From Algoriphagus yeomjeoni (GTDB lineage: Bacteria > Bacteroidota > Bacteroidia > Cytophagales > Cyclobacteriaceae), in NCBI RefSeq assembly GCF_003259505.1, contig NZ_QLLK01000008.1, positions 62,001-126,000 on the forward strand: 64,000 bases of DNA. The letters run 5' to 3'. The notes beneath the pieces were generated by a model. The model made no database searches and was not told the origin of the DNA. It saw only the letters and a list, made by a program, of their open reading frames with translations. Position numbers and translations under genes: made by a program. This document shows positions 19,379 through 28,240 of this stretch, in pieces; position 1 is the stretch's first letter, and every line of letters starts with the position of its first letter.

Positions 19379-22300
19379 TCAGCCCATGCACTTGATTTCA
19401 ACTTCATAATTCACATAACTCTTCAGCGAAAAACTAAAGGTACTTCCTTTGCCGAGTTGGCTTTCGACCCAAATTTCACCTTCATGTTTTTGAATTATTT
19501 CCTGACAAAGGACCAAACCCAAACCAGTTCCTACCTCTCCCAAGGTCCCACGTTTTTGTTGAATGGATTTTGAAAAAAGCCTATTGAGCACTATTTCATC
19601 CATTCCTGTCCCATGGTCACGCACAGAAATGACCACATCTCCTTCTTTCTCCTGAACATGTATATCTATTATTCCATTTTGATTGGAAAACTTGATAGCG
19701 TTGGAAATTAAGTTTCTCATCACCGTCAATATCATATTCTGGTCAGCAGACACATAAATATTCTCTGAACAGAATTTATCCAGTCTGATTTTTTTATAGT
19801 CAGCCTGAGAAGAAACCATCGCACTGGCGGTCTCTATTAATTTACTCATCTGAATTACTTCAGCTTTGATTTCAAACAACTTAGTTTCTTTGATTGCCCA
19901 GTGCAACAGGTTTTCAAGTAAGTTATGCGTATTACGGGAGACATTTAAGAGGTATTGAATATTCTCCAGATGCTGTGAATTCCCAGAGTCTTCAAATTCA
20001 TCCTCCAAAAGCTCCATGTAACCAATGATAGAAGTGAAAGGATTTCTCAGGTCATGGCCGATGATACTTAAGAGCTTGTCCTTTTCATTGATATGGTTTT
20101 TCAATTCTAGGTTAGCGTGTTTCAGCATAGTGGTCCGCTCTTTTACAGTGTTTTCTAGCTGCAAGTTTTGTGCTTTGATTGTACGGACTCTCCATTTATA
20201 AGCAAGTAGTAAGAGAAATATAACTAGCAGTGAAGACAAAATAATAAACCATTCTGTCTTCCAGAAAGGTGGAGTTATTACTAATACCAATGAAGCTCCA
20301 GCTTCATTCCATAGGCCATCATTGTTGGAAGATTTTACCCTAAATACATACGTACCTGGGTTAAGATTGGTATATGTAGCGTTGCGCTGCGCACCTACAT
20401 AATTCCATTCTTCCTCAAATCCCTCCAATATATAAGCATATTGATTTTGCTCAGGAAGGGTGTAATTGAGGGCTATAAATTCAAAGGTGAGCACATTTTC
20501 TTTGTAAGTCAGTGTGATAGAATCGGTTTGAGAAATATGCTTTTGTAAAGGAGAATCGGCTTTTTTAAAATCTACTGATTGATTGAATAATCTAAAATCC
20601 GTAAAGTAAACCGGAGGCACATTTGGATTCGAGTTTAAGCGGTCGGGATGAAAAAGGTTAAAACCATTCATTCCTCCAAAAAGCAATTCACCAGTTCTAG
20701 TTTTAAGTACCGAATACCGAGAAAATTCATTTCCCTGCAAACCATCTTGCTTTTCAAATTTCGTAAATTCCAGATTGTTTGGATCAAATTTCACTATTCC
20801 CTTAATAGTACCGAGCCATAAATAACCACGATCATCTTCTACTATGGAGTTGATTTCATTCACTGGCAACCCATCCTTTTGCGTGAATGTGAGGAAATTA
20901 TCTCCCGCGGGGTCATACTTCGACAGCCCTTTTTCAGTTGCTATCCATATATTCTTCTTTTGGTCTTCAAAGATCTGCCGAATATAATTGCTGGGAATAC
21001 TATTTGGGTCTAAATCAGAAGGATTATAAACTTTGAATTTCCCTATTGCCTTGTCTTTTGATTGGATCACACTCAAGCCAGAATGCGATCCAATCCATAG
21101 GTTATTTTTACTATCCTCAAAAATCCGCAATATTTGATTCGAGGAAATACTTTCAGCATCATTCTCGTCCTTTTTAAAAAGTTTAAGCGCAGCAGTGCTT
21201 TTATTATACCGATACAGTCCTTCGTCGAATGCGGCTATCCATATGTAATTCTCATCAAAATGCACATCAAAAACATGCTGGATCGGATACGTGTCATTTT
21301 TTATCCAATCCTTAAAACTGGTAAATACACCATTCTCCTCATCCAGTAAAATATTAATCCCACCGGCCCAAGTACCTGCCCAAAGCCTTCCTGCCTCGTC
21401 CTCATTCAGACTGATCACAGCATCAGAGCTCATGGAGTTCGGATTTTGAGGATCGTTTGTAAAGGTTTTAAAATTACCTTTCGCTCTATCGAAGTAGTTT
21501 AAGCCACCTCCGTCTGTAGCTATCCAGATATTTCCACTTTTAGTCTCCAAAAAATCCCTAATAATATCATTATTAAGGCTTTCCGGATTTGATGAATTAT
21601 TGTAATAATGGGTGAACTTGGAGGTATAAGGATCAGCTAAGTTTATACCAGATTGAGCTGTACCCACCCAGTACCTATCCTGCTTGTCCTGAAAAATATT
21701 CCAGATGGAATTATGAGTGAGACTGGTAGGATTTGTGGGGTCATGTAAATACCTGAAAAAACCATCCTTTTCTTTATTGTATAGATGGAGTCCGCCATTT
21801 TCGTTACAGGACCAAAGATTTCCTTTAGGATCTACGTAGAGCTTAAATATTGTATTATTGTTAAGGCTAAGCGGATTTCCAGGTTCATGAAGGTACCGCA
21901 CAAAACTGACCTTATCATCTGACACTATCATTCTATTGAGCCCTTTACTCCGGGCTCCTGCCCAAAGATTCCCTTCATCATCAATGGCAACCGTTTTAAT
22001 ATTATTCGAACTGATCGAATGTGGATCGGTAGGATCATGCTGAAAATATATCATCTGCCCACCTGAAGTCTTTAGCTTAATAAGACCATTTTGCTGAGTT
22101 GCAAGCCATAACACATCATCATCTCCGGCAACCATTCCATTTATTGAACCAAGTTGGCCGTCTTTATAAGACAGAAACTGGTTCTTATTGGGATCAAAAA
22201 AAAACAAACCTGAAGCAATACTGGAAACCCATATTTTCCCACTACTGTCTTCTAAAATGCTGTGTACCAAGTTACCCTCCCCGGCATGAGCACTATCCTC

Positions 22301-22717
22301 GGAAATAAGCTTAAACCTAGTGAAATCATCCGATTCTCTATTGTAAATCGCTACTCCATCTCCAGTTCCTATCCACAATTGATTATCACTATCCTCGAAA
22401 ATCGCCCCAATATACTTATTGTTGATACTAGTAGATTCTGAATCAGATACATAAACCTGAAAATCCAAGCCATTGTACTTGTGTAGTCCACTGTGAGTGC
22501 CAACCCAAATAAAACCGAGTTTATCCTGAAAGACAGCCGAAATCCTGTTATTAATAAGCCCATCGCTTATCCTTTGGAATTTTAGATCGGGCTTAACTTC
22601 CTTTATTTGGCTCTGGGCAGGAAGCCCAGTTAGTATTATTGCCACAAATGTGATCGTAAAAATAAAGCTCCACTTAATTACTTTGGGCAAACAAAAATAG
22701 ATCTTGAAATTATCCAT
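19379..22717 (-). CDS. Two-component propeller sensor histidine kinase
   Basis: A 1112-residue sensor of the two-component regulator propeller type. After an N-terminal membrane anchor/signal (about 14-34) come roughly fourteen Reg_prop repeats, seen as recurring IFEDS-NLWIGT- units. They form two seven-bladed periplasmic propellers. A Y_Y_Y domain follows (about 735-800), then a membrane helix near 810-830 and a coiled coil. HisKA has His888 in IIGHDLRNP, and HATPase_c has GTGLGLVL. Unlike classical HTCS proteins, it has no receiver and no AraC-type HTH, so the signal must pass to a separate regulator. The ligand is probably a glycan fragment or a cell-surface cue. Confidence 0.93.
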   Translation of the reverse strand: MDNFKIYFCLPKVIKWSFIFTITFVAIILTGLPAQSQIKEVKPDLKFQRISDGLINNRISAVFQDKLGFIWVGTHSGLHKYNGLDFQVYVSDSESTSINNKYIGAIFEDSDNQLWIGTGDGVAIYNRESDDFTRFKLISEDSAHAGEGNLVHSILEDSSGKIWVSSIASGLFFFDPNKNQFLSYKDGQLGSINGMVAGDDDVLWLATQQNGLIKLKTSGGQMIYFQHDPTDPHSISSNNIKTVAIDDEGNLWAGARSKGLNRMIVSDDKVSFVRYLHEPGNPLSLNNNTIFKLYVDPKGNLWSCNENGGLHLYNKEKDGFFRYLHDPTNPTSLTHNSIWNIFQDKQDRYWVGTAQSGINLADPYTSKFTHYYNNSSNPESLNNDIIRDFLETKSGNIWIATDGGGLNYFDRAKGNFKTFTNDPQNPNSMSSDAVISLNEDEAGRLWAGTWAGGINILLDEENGVFTSFKDWIKNDTYPIQHVFDVHFDENYIWIAAFDEGLYRYNKSTAALKLFKKDENDAESISSNQILRIFEDSKNNLWIGSHSGLSVIQSKDKAIGKFKVYNPSDLDPNSIPSNYIRQIFEDQKKNIWIATEKGLSKYDPAGDNFLTFTQKDGLPVNEINSIVEDDRGYLWLGTIKGIVKFDPNNLEFTKFEKQDGLQGNEFSRYSVLKTRTGELLFGGMNGFNLFHPDRLNSNPNVPPVYFTDFRLFNQSVDFKKADSPLQKHISQTDSITLTYKENVLTFEFIALNYTLPEQNQYAYILEGFEEEWNYVGAQRNATYTNLNPGTYVFRVKSSNNDGLWNEAGASLVLVITPPFWKTEWFIILSSLLVIFLLLLAYKWRVRTIKAQNLQLENTVKERTTMLKHANLELKNHINEKDKLLSIIGHDLRNPFTSIIGYMELLEDEFEDSGNSQHLENIQYLLNVSRNTHNLLENLLHWAIKETKLFEIKAEVIQMSKLIETASAMVSSQADYKKIRLDKFCSENIYVSADQNMILTVMRNLISNAIKFSNQNGIIDIHVQEKEGDVVISVRDHGTGMDEIVLNRLFSKSIQQKRGTLGEVGTGLGLVLCQEIIQKHEGEIWVESQLGKGSTFSFSLKSYVNYEVEIKCMG

Positions 22718-23182
22718 TTTAAATTCATTTCGGGTTTATCTGGGCAAATTATTAGGTTCAATGATATTTTTATTCGCTGAAAACCTAAAATCTGGCACAA
22801 TCTATTGATAAATAGACTTGTAACCTACAGCCAAAAAAATGATGGCTACTTCAAAGAAAAATCAAAAAAATTATACTTTTTCTGGAAAAATTTTTACGGC
22901 ATTTTAATCCTAACAATTTACTTATATTCATTTTTCATCAGGATCGACTAAAAGTCCAATAAAGAAAACACTTTCTTGTATATATCTGAAATAGAACAGA
23001 CTATATTCTATCTAATAGTTTTATCAGTTAGATAATATAATTTGATTCTTTTTTAGAATTCTTGAATGATAAGATTTTAACTTTTTTAGCAAATAAAAAT
23101 TCGCTTTTTCCCATAAAATATAAAATTCGTCCCTTTCGGGACTATAAATCAGCCAGAACTGCATTCCTAAAGATAGAACGAG
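22718..23182. other. 465-bp intergenic region, mostly featureless
   Basis: AT-rich DNA between two minus-strand genes. I see no gene. The only structure is a short stem (23129-23133 with 23138-23142, loop TTTC), about 40 bp past the stop of the ABC1 kinase gene. On the minus strand it is followed by a TTTTAT run, so it could be a weak terminator or a small REP-like hairpin. The promoter of the propeller kinase should lie near 22720-22800, but I find no clean TAnnTTTG match. Confidence 0.4.
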
Positions 23183-24502
23183 TTACTTCAGCCAATCTGG
23201 CTTAGTGGTAACTACTTCGGCTTGTAGCTGATTTAGCAGATTGTACAAGCCGAAATAGGTTCGGTTGACATATAATCCATGTCTAGAACCTCTGGCCTGC
23301 CTTGATTTTTTGAACATCTTATCGTTTGAAATACGATCTCCCAAAGCAAATATTTTCTCAAAAAAACCGTCATCTGAAAAATCAAATTTATCAACATGGA
23401 AAGGCTTGCCTAACAGAGAAATCATTTCTCTAAAGACAGATTTAAAATAAAGCTGCTCTTCAGGACTGTCCTTTTCCGATATAAAATCCAAATCGAAGAA
23501 AACCTGATCAAGCTCACTATTGTTGATCAACAAATCCTTTTTGATTAGTGCAAAATAGCCTTGATAGAAATCCTCAGGTATGATTTTAACGCAACCAAAG
23601 TCTATAATTCCCAACTGATCATTTTCTTGAATAATAAAATTACCAGGGTGTGGATCTGCGTGAACTTGCTTTAGGTTATGTACCTGATGGTGATAAAACT
23701 CCCAAAGTGCCTGTCCGATTTGATTTCTAGATTCTTGACTTGGGTTGGTTGCCAGCCATTCTTTCATGTGCGCACCTTCGATCCAATCCATGGTGATGAT
23801 CCGATCAGCACTTAATTCATCGTAATAAACAGGGAATTTTAAATTAGGAATATGGCTACATTCTCCGGAAATCTCTCTGGAGCGCATCACTTCCAACACA
23901 TAATCTGTCTCTTCAATAAGCTTCTCCTCCACCTCTTCCATATAATGATCAAGTTCTTTCTCATTCATATTCAAAATCCGCAAAGCAAATGGCCTTACCA
24001 GTTTCAAATCTGAACTCACCGAATCTGCTATACCAGGGTACTGGATTTTTACAGCTAGCTTTTTATCTCCAAGCGTAGCTTGATGAACTTGCCCAATGGA
24101 AGCTGCATTTACAGCGGAACGGGTAAACGTATCAAAAACCTGATCTGGAGATTTGCTAAAATATTTCTGAAAAGTCTTTACCACCAAAGGGTAAGAGAGT
24201 GGCGGAGCAGAATACTGCGCCATGGTGAATTTATCCTGATAGGCCCGCGGCAAAAGATTCTTATCCATGGACATCATCTGTGCTACTTTCAGCGCAGAGC
24301 CTTTGAGCTGACTGAGCGAAGAGTAAATGTCAGTTGCATTATTCTGATGCAGTTCCTCCCTGTCCATGCTTGGATTCACCATTTTCTTAGCGTAATGCTT
24401 CACATAGTTGCCTCCTACTTTTGCTCCAGTAGAAATGAATTTGGCAGCACGCTGCACTTTTGAGACAGGGATTGCCTGTTGCTCATTTAAGTTTTCTGTC
24501 AT
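23183..24502 (-). CDS. ABC1/UbiB (AarF) family atypical kinase
   Basis: A 439-residue ABC1/ADCK/UbiB family protein. The family-specific N-terminal motif reads LKGSALKVAQMMSMD (66-80), so the canonical KxGQ is KVAQ here. The Ala-rich loop NAASIGQVHQA replaces a classical P-loop. VKIQYPG supplies the ATP-binding Lys, HADPHPGNFI holds the catalytic loop, and IIDFGCVK is the DFG equivalent. UbiB relatives help lipid-soluble quinone biosynthesis or lipid transport. Bacteroidota make menaquinone, so the substrate here is unclear. The start is 3 bp after the TetR gene stop, indicating one operon with that regulator. Confidence 0.88.
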   Translation of the reverse strand: MTENLNEQQAIPVSKVQRAAKFISTGAKVGGNYVKHYAKKMVNPSMDREELHQNNATDIYSSLSQLKGSALKVAQMMSMDKNLLPRAYQDKFTMAQYSAPPLSYPLVVKTFQKYFSKSPDQVFDTFTRSAVNAASIGQVHQATLGDKKLAVKIQYPGIADSVSSDLKLVRPFALRILNMNEKELDHYMEEVEEKLIEETDYVLEVMRSREISGECSHIPNLKFPVYYDELSADRIITMDWIEGAHMKEWLATNPSQESRNQIGQALWEFYHHQVHNLKQVHADPHPGNFIIQENDQLGIIDFGCVKIIPEDFYQGYFALIKKDLLINNSELDQVFFDLDFISEKDSPEEQLYFKSVFREMISLLGKPFHVDKFDFSDDGFFEKIFALGDRISNDKMFKKSRQARGSRHGLYVNRTYFGLYNLLNQLQAEVVTTKPDWLK

Positions 24503-24505
24503 GGC

Positions 24506-25171
24506 TTATTTAGACTGATACATGAATTTTGCAAAATCAAGAAATGAATCCAGTGCGCTTTTACCCATTAGGTCAAAAGCTAAATTCACTGATTTCTCAA
24601 TTGCCGCATCGGTTTTTTCAAATCTTGGGGATCTATCATCCAGCCAATAGCGAAACACAAACCCGACTTGAATCCAGAGCGCTTCATCATATCGGTCTGA
24701 AATCACCGGCCGACTTGCGATTTCTTCGGTCTCCTTCCCTTCTAATATTATTTCACTTACGAAACCCTTGAACTTCTCCTTGAATTCGGAGGATTCTTTG
24801 GGTAAAGCCATAGCTGACTTTGCCTTATTCTCGTACATACTCAATAAATAAGACCTGTTTTTCTTCAAGACTTCAATCCAGGTAAACAGAAAGCTCAAAA
24901 ACTTCTCACGAGCAGAATACTCTTCGAAAACACCTTGTTTTTCAATATCTGCGAGAGTTTCATCAAAAATATCCACCAAAATCGTTGACTTGATTGCATC
25001 AAAAGATGTGAAGTAAGTATAAAACTCCTCCTCCTTCATCTTCAAATCCTTTGCAAACTTGAAAACTGACTTGGGTAATTCACCATGCTCAAGCACATGG
25101 TTTTTAAATCCATCCAAAATCACCATTCTATAATCTTTTTTGGTTGTCTTCTTAACAGTGGTAGATTCCAT
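24506..25171 (-). CDS. TetR-family regulator
   Basis: A 221-residue protein with an N-terminal TetR-type helix-turn-helix (about 12-60: RMVILDGFKNHVLEHG, then FAKDLKMKEEEFYTYFTSFDAIKS) and an all-helical C-terminal ligand or dimer domain. TetR proteins repress operons until a small molecule binds. The sequence is more diverged in the HTH than typical members but keeps the FYTYF turn. It sits 3 bp upstream of the ABC1 kinase gene on the same strand, so it probably regulates both. I see no clear operator palindrome in the AT-rich DNA just upstream of 25171. Confidence 0.82.
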   Translation of the reverse strand: MESTTVKKTTKKDYRMVILDGFKNHVLEHGELPKSVFKFAKDLKMKEEEFYTYFTSFDAIKSTILVDIFDETLADIEKQGVFEEYSAREKFLSFLFTWIEVLKKNRSYLLSMYENKAKSAMALPKESSEFKEKFKGFVSEIILEGKETEEIASRPVISDRYDEALWIQVGFVFRYWLDDRSPRFEKTDAAIEKSVNLAFDLMGKSALDSFLDFAKFMYQSK

Positions 25172-25218
25172 AGTAATTCATATTTACTACTCAGTAACAG
25201 TCAAGAGGCACAACAGGT

Positions 25219-25635
25219 TTAGAAAAAGTGAAAAACATTTGGATGTTCATTGATTATGAACTTTAGATATAAGATAGGGTGAGCAAACAATCTTTGATAA
25301 AAATAAGAGCCATGCAGGACAAACTCAAGATTATTCATCGCTGCAAGATTCAATTTTGAGTTGAAACCTATAAACTTCCAGCTCTGAGCCTGAAACTTTA
25401 GGATAAAAGCCTCGACATTTATACTCTGAGCCTGAAACTTTAGGATAATAGCCTCAACATTTATACTCTGAGCCTGAATCTTCAGGATAATAGCCTCAAC
25501 ATTTATACTCTGAGCCTGAAACTTTAGGATAATAGCCTCAACATTTATACTCAAAGCCTGAAGCTTCAGGATAATAACCTCAATGTTTATACTCAGAAGC
25601 TGAATCTTAAGGATAATAGCCTGAACTTGTACCAA
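25219..25635 (-). CDS. Doubtful repeat-derived ORF
   Basis: A possible 138-residue reading frame, read from a TTG codon with no evident ribosome-binding site. Its first 85 or so residues are six copies of a 14-residue unit such as INVEAIILKFQAQS. The remaining residues are unremarkable and aromatic-rich, with no recognised domain. The repeat length of 42 bp is a multiple of three, which keeps the frame open by default. Because the repeats also form inverted motifs, the DNA structure may be what is conserved. The repeat unit could form a beta or coiled structure if translated. I list it for completeness only. Confidence 0.2.
   Translation of the reverse strand: MVQVQAIILKIQLLSINIEVIILKLQALSINVEAIILKFQAQSINVEAIILKIQAQSINVEAIILKFQAQSINVEAFILKFQAQSWKFIGFNSKLNLAAMNNLEFVLHGSYFYQRLFAHPILYLKFIINEHPNVFHFF
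25382..25633. repeat. Six tandem 42-bp repeats
   Basis: Six head-to-tail copies start exactly 42 bp apart, at 25382, 25424, 25466, 25508, 25550 and 25592. The third and fourth copies are nearly identical, and the outer copies are more diverged. Each contains CCTGAA-N2-TTNAGG, an inverted repeat that is perfect in copy five (CCTGAAGCTTCAGG). There are no unique spacers, so this is not a CRISPR. On the minus strand the repeats are open as a 14-residue unit (INVEAIILKFQAQS) within a TTG-started frame at 25219-25635. I regard coding as doubtful. The 648-bp gap around the repeats has otherwise only the hslV terminator. Confidence 0.9.
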
Positions 25636-25766
25636 TAGCCTAGGAATACCGAACTTGCAGTATTTTCAATCAGCTATTCAGCTATTCGAGACTTGTAATC
25701 TCACTGAATCTAAAAACAATACATCCAATTCGCAATCATAATGCATAGCGCTTATTCTCCACCTAT

Positions 25767-25796
25767 AAAAAAAACCGAAGTGATTAGCTTCGGTTT
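25767..25796 (-). terminator. Rho-independent terminator of hslV
   Basis: A 9-bp perfect stem (25772-25780 with 25788-25796) has a 7-nt loop and is followed on the minus strand by eight T (plus 25767-25774). It lies 24 bp beyond the hslV stop. Confidence 0.85.
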
Positions 25797-25819
25797 GATA
25801 CTCAATTCTATATACGGCT

Positions 25820-26362
25820 TTAGCCAGAGACTTTTTCTATCACTAAGTTGTGATTAGTATATATACAGATATCAGCGGCGATATTCAGGCTTTCTCTTAC
25901 CATTTCTTCAGCGGTCATTTGCGGAGCAAACTGCTTCATCGCTCTAGCAGCTGACTGGGCATACATGCTTCCAGATCCGATGGTAGCTATTTCCATATCC
26001 GGTTCGATCACGTCGCCGTTTCCAGAAATAATCAAAATATCATCGGCGTCTGCCACAATCATCATGGCTTCCAGCTTAGAAAGCATCCGGTCCGTTCTCC
26101 ACTCTTTAGCAAGCTCTACGGCTGAACGCTTCATATTATTTCCAAATGCTCCAAGCTTCTCTTCGAATTTCTCTAAAAGTGTAAAAGCATCAGCTGTGGA
26201 TCCTGCAAATCCAGTAACAATTTTACCTCCCTGCAATATTCGCAATTTCTTTACGCTGCTTTTCGCTACGGTATTACCCAAAGTTGCCTGCCCATCGGCT
26301 CCTATTACAACTTCTCCGTTATGTCTAATTGCAACTACAGTTGTTGATTTAATTTTTGTCAT
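25820..26362 (-). CDS. hslV: ATP-dependent protease subunit HslV
   Basis: A 180-residue proteasome-like peptidase, the proteolytic core of the HslUV (ClpYQ) complex in the cytoplasm. Sequence landmarks are [11 protein letters not shown], where the first Thr of TTVV is the N-terminal nucleophile after processing, [35 protein letters not shown] and [10 protein letters not shown]. The C-terminus has [13 protein letters not shown] and DICIYTNHN. The frame stays open upstream to a TTG at 26413, but the ATG at 26362 gives the family's normal length and N-terminus, so I chose it. HslU is not adjacent. Confidence 0.96.
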   Translation of the reverse strand: MTKIKSTTVVAIRHNGEVVIGADGQATLGNTVAKSSVKKLRILQGGKIVTGFAGSTADAFTLLEKFEEKLGAFGNNMKRSAVELAKEWRTDRMLSKLEAMMIVADADDILIISGNGDVIEPDMEIATIGSGSMYAQSAARAMKQFAPQMTAEEMVRESLNIAADICIYTNHNLVIEKVSG

Positions 26363-26411
26363 GTCTGTGGTTATTGTGTGTTGGGTACTTACCAATAAAC
26401 GTACAAAAAGC

Positions 26412-26437
26412 AAAAAGTCCTGAAATCAGGACTTTTT
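26412..26437 (-). terminator. Rho-independent terminator of E2 gene
   Basis: A 12-bp perfect inverted repeat (26412-26423 with 26426-26437) has a 2-nt spacer and five A/T at each end. It lies 18 bp past the E2 stop and upstream of hslV. It could act in either direction. Confidence 0.85.
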
Positions 26438-26454
26438 GGCAGTTTATAGTTTTC

Positions 26455-28119
26455 TTAAACCAGTATTCTAACTGGATCTTCGAGTAAGCTTTTCAATGTA
26501 ATCAAGAAGGCAGCTCCAATAGAACCATCTACCACTCGGTGGTCGCAAGATAAAGTCACCTTCATCACGTTACCAACTTGCATCTGACCATCTTTCACGA
26601 TGACAGTTTCTTTGATGCCTCCTACAGCTAGGATACATGCATCAGGTGGATTGATGATCGCTGTGAATTCATCCACTCCGAACATACCCAAGTTAGAAAT
26701 GGTAAAGGTATTTCCTTCCCAATCCTTAGGTTGCAATTCTTTATTTTTTGCTCTTCCGCCAAGGCTTTTCGCCTGAGTAGAAATCTGAGAAAGTGAAAGA
26801 CTGTCTGCAAACCGGATCACTGGAACCAGCAATCCCTCATCCACAGCCACTGCCATACCGATATGTATATGGTCATTATATCTGATCTTATCACCTAACC
26901 AGCTAGAGTTCACTTTAGGATGCTGACGCAAAGCTGCTGCTGTAGCTTTGATCACCATATCGTTAAAGGAAATCTTCACCGGAGCGATTTCATTCATGCT
27001 TTTTCTAGCTTCGATCGCTTTGTCCATGTTGATTTCCATGGTCACGTAGAAGTGAGGCGCGCCAAACTTGCTCTCTGCAAGTCTCTTAGCGATCACTTTT
27101 CTCATCTGAGAAACTTTCTCCTCTTTGAAGCTTTCTACACCAAGTCCTGGAGCAGCAGTACCAACAGCTTCACCTCCTTGAGGAGCAGCAGCAGGCACAA
27201 AGTTCTCTACATCTCTCTTCACGATTCTTCCACCGTCACCTGAACCACTGACTGTACGAATGTCTATACCTTTATCTTCAGCCATTTTCTTAGCTAAAGG
27301 TGAAGCTTTCAATCTATCGCCATCTGCAGTAGTGGCAGGAGCACTGCTTGTAGAAGATTCTGATTTAGCCTTTGGGGCTTCTTCCTTCTTCTCTTCTTTA
27401 GCTGGTTCAGATTTAGCTTCTGCAGGCGCTTCGGATGATTCAGCTTTTTGAGCTTTCAACAGGGTCTCGTAATCGGCACCTTTTTCACCGATCACAGCAA
27501 TCACTCCATCCACAGCCACACTATCTCCAGCTTCCACTCCTATATATAGCAATGTTCCATCGTCGTAAGACTCAAGTTCCATCGTCGCTTTATCCGTTTC
27601 TACTTCTGCGATTATTTCACCGGATTTCACTTCATCTCCAACTTTCTTCAACCAAGATGCAATCGTGCCCTCTTGCATGGTATCAGACATCTTCGGCATG
27701 GTGATCACCATTGCATTGATATCTGAAGTATCAATTTTCTTAGCTGGAGCTTCGGATTTTTCAGAGCCAGCTTTTTTATCTTTCTCTTCTGACTCCTCCT
27801 CCTTTTCTTCTGTCTTAGGAGCTTCTTTTTTGTCTGATGTAGAATCTTCACCACCGTCAAGAAGGTGCTGGTAGTCCTCACCTTTCTCTCCGATCACAGC
27901 GATCACGCCATTCACAGGCACTGCATCTTTCTCTTTAACTCCAATATATAAAAGCACACCCTCGTCGTAGGATTCAAGCTCCATCGTTGCTTTGTCGGTC
28001 TCCACTTCAGCCAGGATATCACCCGGTTTCACTGAATCTCCAACTTTTTTCAACCATGCAGCAATCACACCTTCTTCCATGGTGTCGCTCATTTTAGGCA
28101 TTCTTATTATTTCGGCCAT
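26455..28119 (-). CDS. pdhC: Pyruvate dehydrogenase E2 (dihydrolipoamide acetyltransferase)
   Basis: A 554-residue E2 core subunit that transfers acetyl groups from lipoamide to CoA. It has two N-terminal lipoyl domains with lipoylated Lys43 and Lys177 (both in ETDKATMELES), separated and followed by Glu/Lys/Ala-rich flexible linkers. A peripheral subunit-binding domain lies at about 271-307 (ASPLAKKMAEDKGID). The catalytic domain has His527 and Asp531 in CDHRVVDG near the end. Two lipoyl domains plus sequence favour pyruvate rather than 2-oxoglutarate dehydrogenase. E1 and E3 genes are not nearby. A good promoter match lies at 28154-28185. Confidence 0.94.
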   Translation of the reverse strand: MAEIIRMPKMSDTMEEGVIAAWLKKVGDSVKPGDILAEVETDKATMELESYDEGVLLYIGVKEKDAVPVNGVIAVIGEKGEDYQHLLDGGEDSTSDKKEAPKTEEKEEESEEKDKKAGSEKSEAPAKKIDTSDINAMVITMPKMSDTMQEGTIASWLKKVGDEVKSGEIIAEVETDKATMELESYDDGTLLYIGVEAGDSVAVDGVIAVIGEKGADYETLLKAQKAESSEAPAEAKSEPAKEEKKEEAPKAKSESSTSSAPATTADGDRLKASPLAKKMAEDKGIDIRTVSGSGDGGRIVKRDVENFVPAAAPQGGEAVGTAAPGLGVESFKEEKVSQMRKVIAKRLAESKFGAPHFYVTMEINMDKAIEARKSMNEIAPVKISFNDMVIKATAAALRQHPKVNSSWLGDKIRYNDHIHIGMAVAVDEGLLVPVIRFADSLSLSQISTQAKSLGGRAKNKELQPKDWEGNTFTISNLGMFGVDEFTAIINPPDACILAVGGIKETVIVKDGQMQVGNVMKVTLSCDHRVVDGSIGAAFLITLKSLLEDPVRILV

Positions 28120-28153
28120 AGGTTATTCCGCGCTAGTTCGTTTTTAAAGTGTC

Positions 28154-28185
28154 CAAAAATAGTTTTTATAATGGCTTTAATCAAA
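28154..28185 (-). promoter_or_regulatory. Candidate promoter of E2 gene
   Basis: On the minus strand, TTTG (plus 28182-28185), a 20-bp spacer and TATTTTTG (plus 28154-28161) match the Bacteroidota promoter consensus. The predicted transcript start near 28148 gives a leader of about 29 nt. Confidence 0.5.
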
Positions 28186-28240
28186 TTTAAAACTAGTAAT
28201 TTCCCCAAGCATTTCAGCCTTCAAACCCTATCTCCCTGAT

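Noticed and set aside
25382..25633. CRISPR array
   Set aside because: The units are contiguous 42-bp tandem copies with no unique spacers, so this is a minisatellite-type repeat even though a Cas6-like gene occurs in the window.
26362..26413. Longer hslV starting at TTG 26413
   Set aside because: The extension would overlap the E2 terminator hairpin and add residues absent from HslV proteins; ATG 26362 gives the standard N-terminus.
25965..26423. 152-codon plus-strand frame over hslV
   Set aside because: It is antisense to the conserved hslV sequence; its Ser/Ala-rich translation is a mirror of the real codons.
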